Below are positions 5,042-5,178 of a stretch of 5,178 nt of DNA, piece after piece. The notes beneath the pieces are model-generated. The model worked only from the letters and a program-made list of their open reading frames with translations. It had not been told where the DNA came from and made no database searches. Made by a program: the position numbers and the translations under genes. Position 1 is the stretch's first letter. Every line of letters begins with the position of its first letter. Origin of the DNA: Acidimicrobiaceae bacterium (GTDB taxonomy: Bacteria > Actinomycetota > Acidimicrobiia > Acidimicrobiales > Ilumatobacteraceae); assembly GCA_003455715.1 (NCBI GenBank), contig DMQJ01000324.1:1-5178 (forward strand), given 5' to 3'.

Positions 5042-5178
5042 TCAGCGTGCGGGGAGGCGCGGGCCGGCAATGCGCAAGTCGTCGCGCCGGCGAGTGACCC
5101 CTCGGGCGTCGAGTTCGGCCGCCAGCCGCACCGCGTGCTTGCGGGTGACCCCCAGCGCTTCCCTGAACTGGCTGATGG
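5042..5178 (-). CDS. selB: Selenocysteine-specific elongation factor SelB, C-terminal end (cut by window edge)
   Basis: Only the last 44 complete codons are present, ending with TGA at 5044-5042. The peptide contains ISQFREALGVTRKHAVRLAA followed by ELDARGVTRRRDDLRIAG, the pattern of the last winged-helix domain of SelB, where the xRK and LDxxGxTRRxxDxR residues are characteristic. SelB is an EF-Tu-like GTPase that delivers Sec-tRNA to UGA codons; its last winged helix binds the SECIS hairpin in selenoprotein mRNA. The gene converges on the hydrolase gene with a 45-base gap and is not co-transcribed with it. Because the GTPase domain is outside the window, another winged-helix protein is not fully excluded. 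Confidence 0.75.
   Translation of the reverse strand, partial: ISQFREALGVTRKHAVRLAAELDARGVTRRRDDLRIAGPRLPAR

Noticed and set aside
1..5178. A new system uniting flagellar placement proteins with a Get3-like ATPase, NfeD and a hydrolase
   Set aside because: The apparent link depends entirely on the hybrid ORF at 1052-1762, which bears the marks of a false join between two genomes.

Overview
This window reads as two pieces of DNA from two different bacterial lineages joined near position 1670. Bases 1 to about 1657 carry the end of a polar-flagellum operon on the minus strand, in the order flhF-flhG-fliA. That order and the protein sequences are typical of polarly flagellated Gammaproteobacteria. 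Bases from about 1688 to 5178 look like a high-GC Actinomycetota chromosome, possibly Acidimicrobiia. This part holds an ArsA/Get3-family ATPase of the kind found in tandem in actinobacteria, a membrane NfeD-family protein, an alpha/beta hydrolase and the tail of SelB. The lineage assignments come from recalled family sequences, not from a search.

Layout from left to right: fliA 5' part (1-178, minus); flhG (175-1065, minus); a hybrid ORF (1052-1762, minus) whose first ~35 codons are the start of a second ArsA-like ATPase and whose remainder is the GTPase core of FlhF; ArsA-family ATPase 1 (1759-2622, minus); NfeD-family protein (2625-4100, plus); alpha/beta hydrolase (4097-4996, plus); 3' end of selB (5042-5178, minus). 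Coding is almost gap-free. The only intergenic stretches are 2 bases between the divergent ATPase and NfeD starts and 45 bases (4997-5041) between the convergent hydrolase and selB ends, where I see no hairpin terminator. No tRNA, rRNA, CRISPR array or insertion sequence was seen.

The main observation is the join itself. It falls inside the Walker A (P-loop) codons, a stretch the two gene families share at DNA level, and it keeps the reading frame. The ORF therefore looks like one normal protein of 236 residues, but it has the N-terminus of an actinobacterial ArsA-like ATPase and the body of FlhF. A metagenome assembly chimera at a shared P-loop sequence is the simplest explanation; real recombination is possible but less likely. 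Functional readings should therefore be made separately for each side.

Left side: FlhF places the flagellum at the pole, FlhG limits flagellar number and FliA (sigma-28) transcribes late flagellar genes. The genes overlap by a few bases, so translation is probably coupled. Right side: the paired ArsA-like ATPases formed an operon (ATGA overlap). The NfeD gene and hydrolase gene form a second, divergent operon (GTGA overlap). The NfeD protein has no lysine before residue 420, so its SppA/ClpP-like domain cannot use the usual Ser-Lys dyad.
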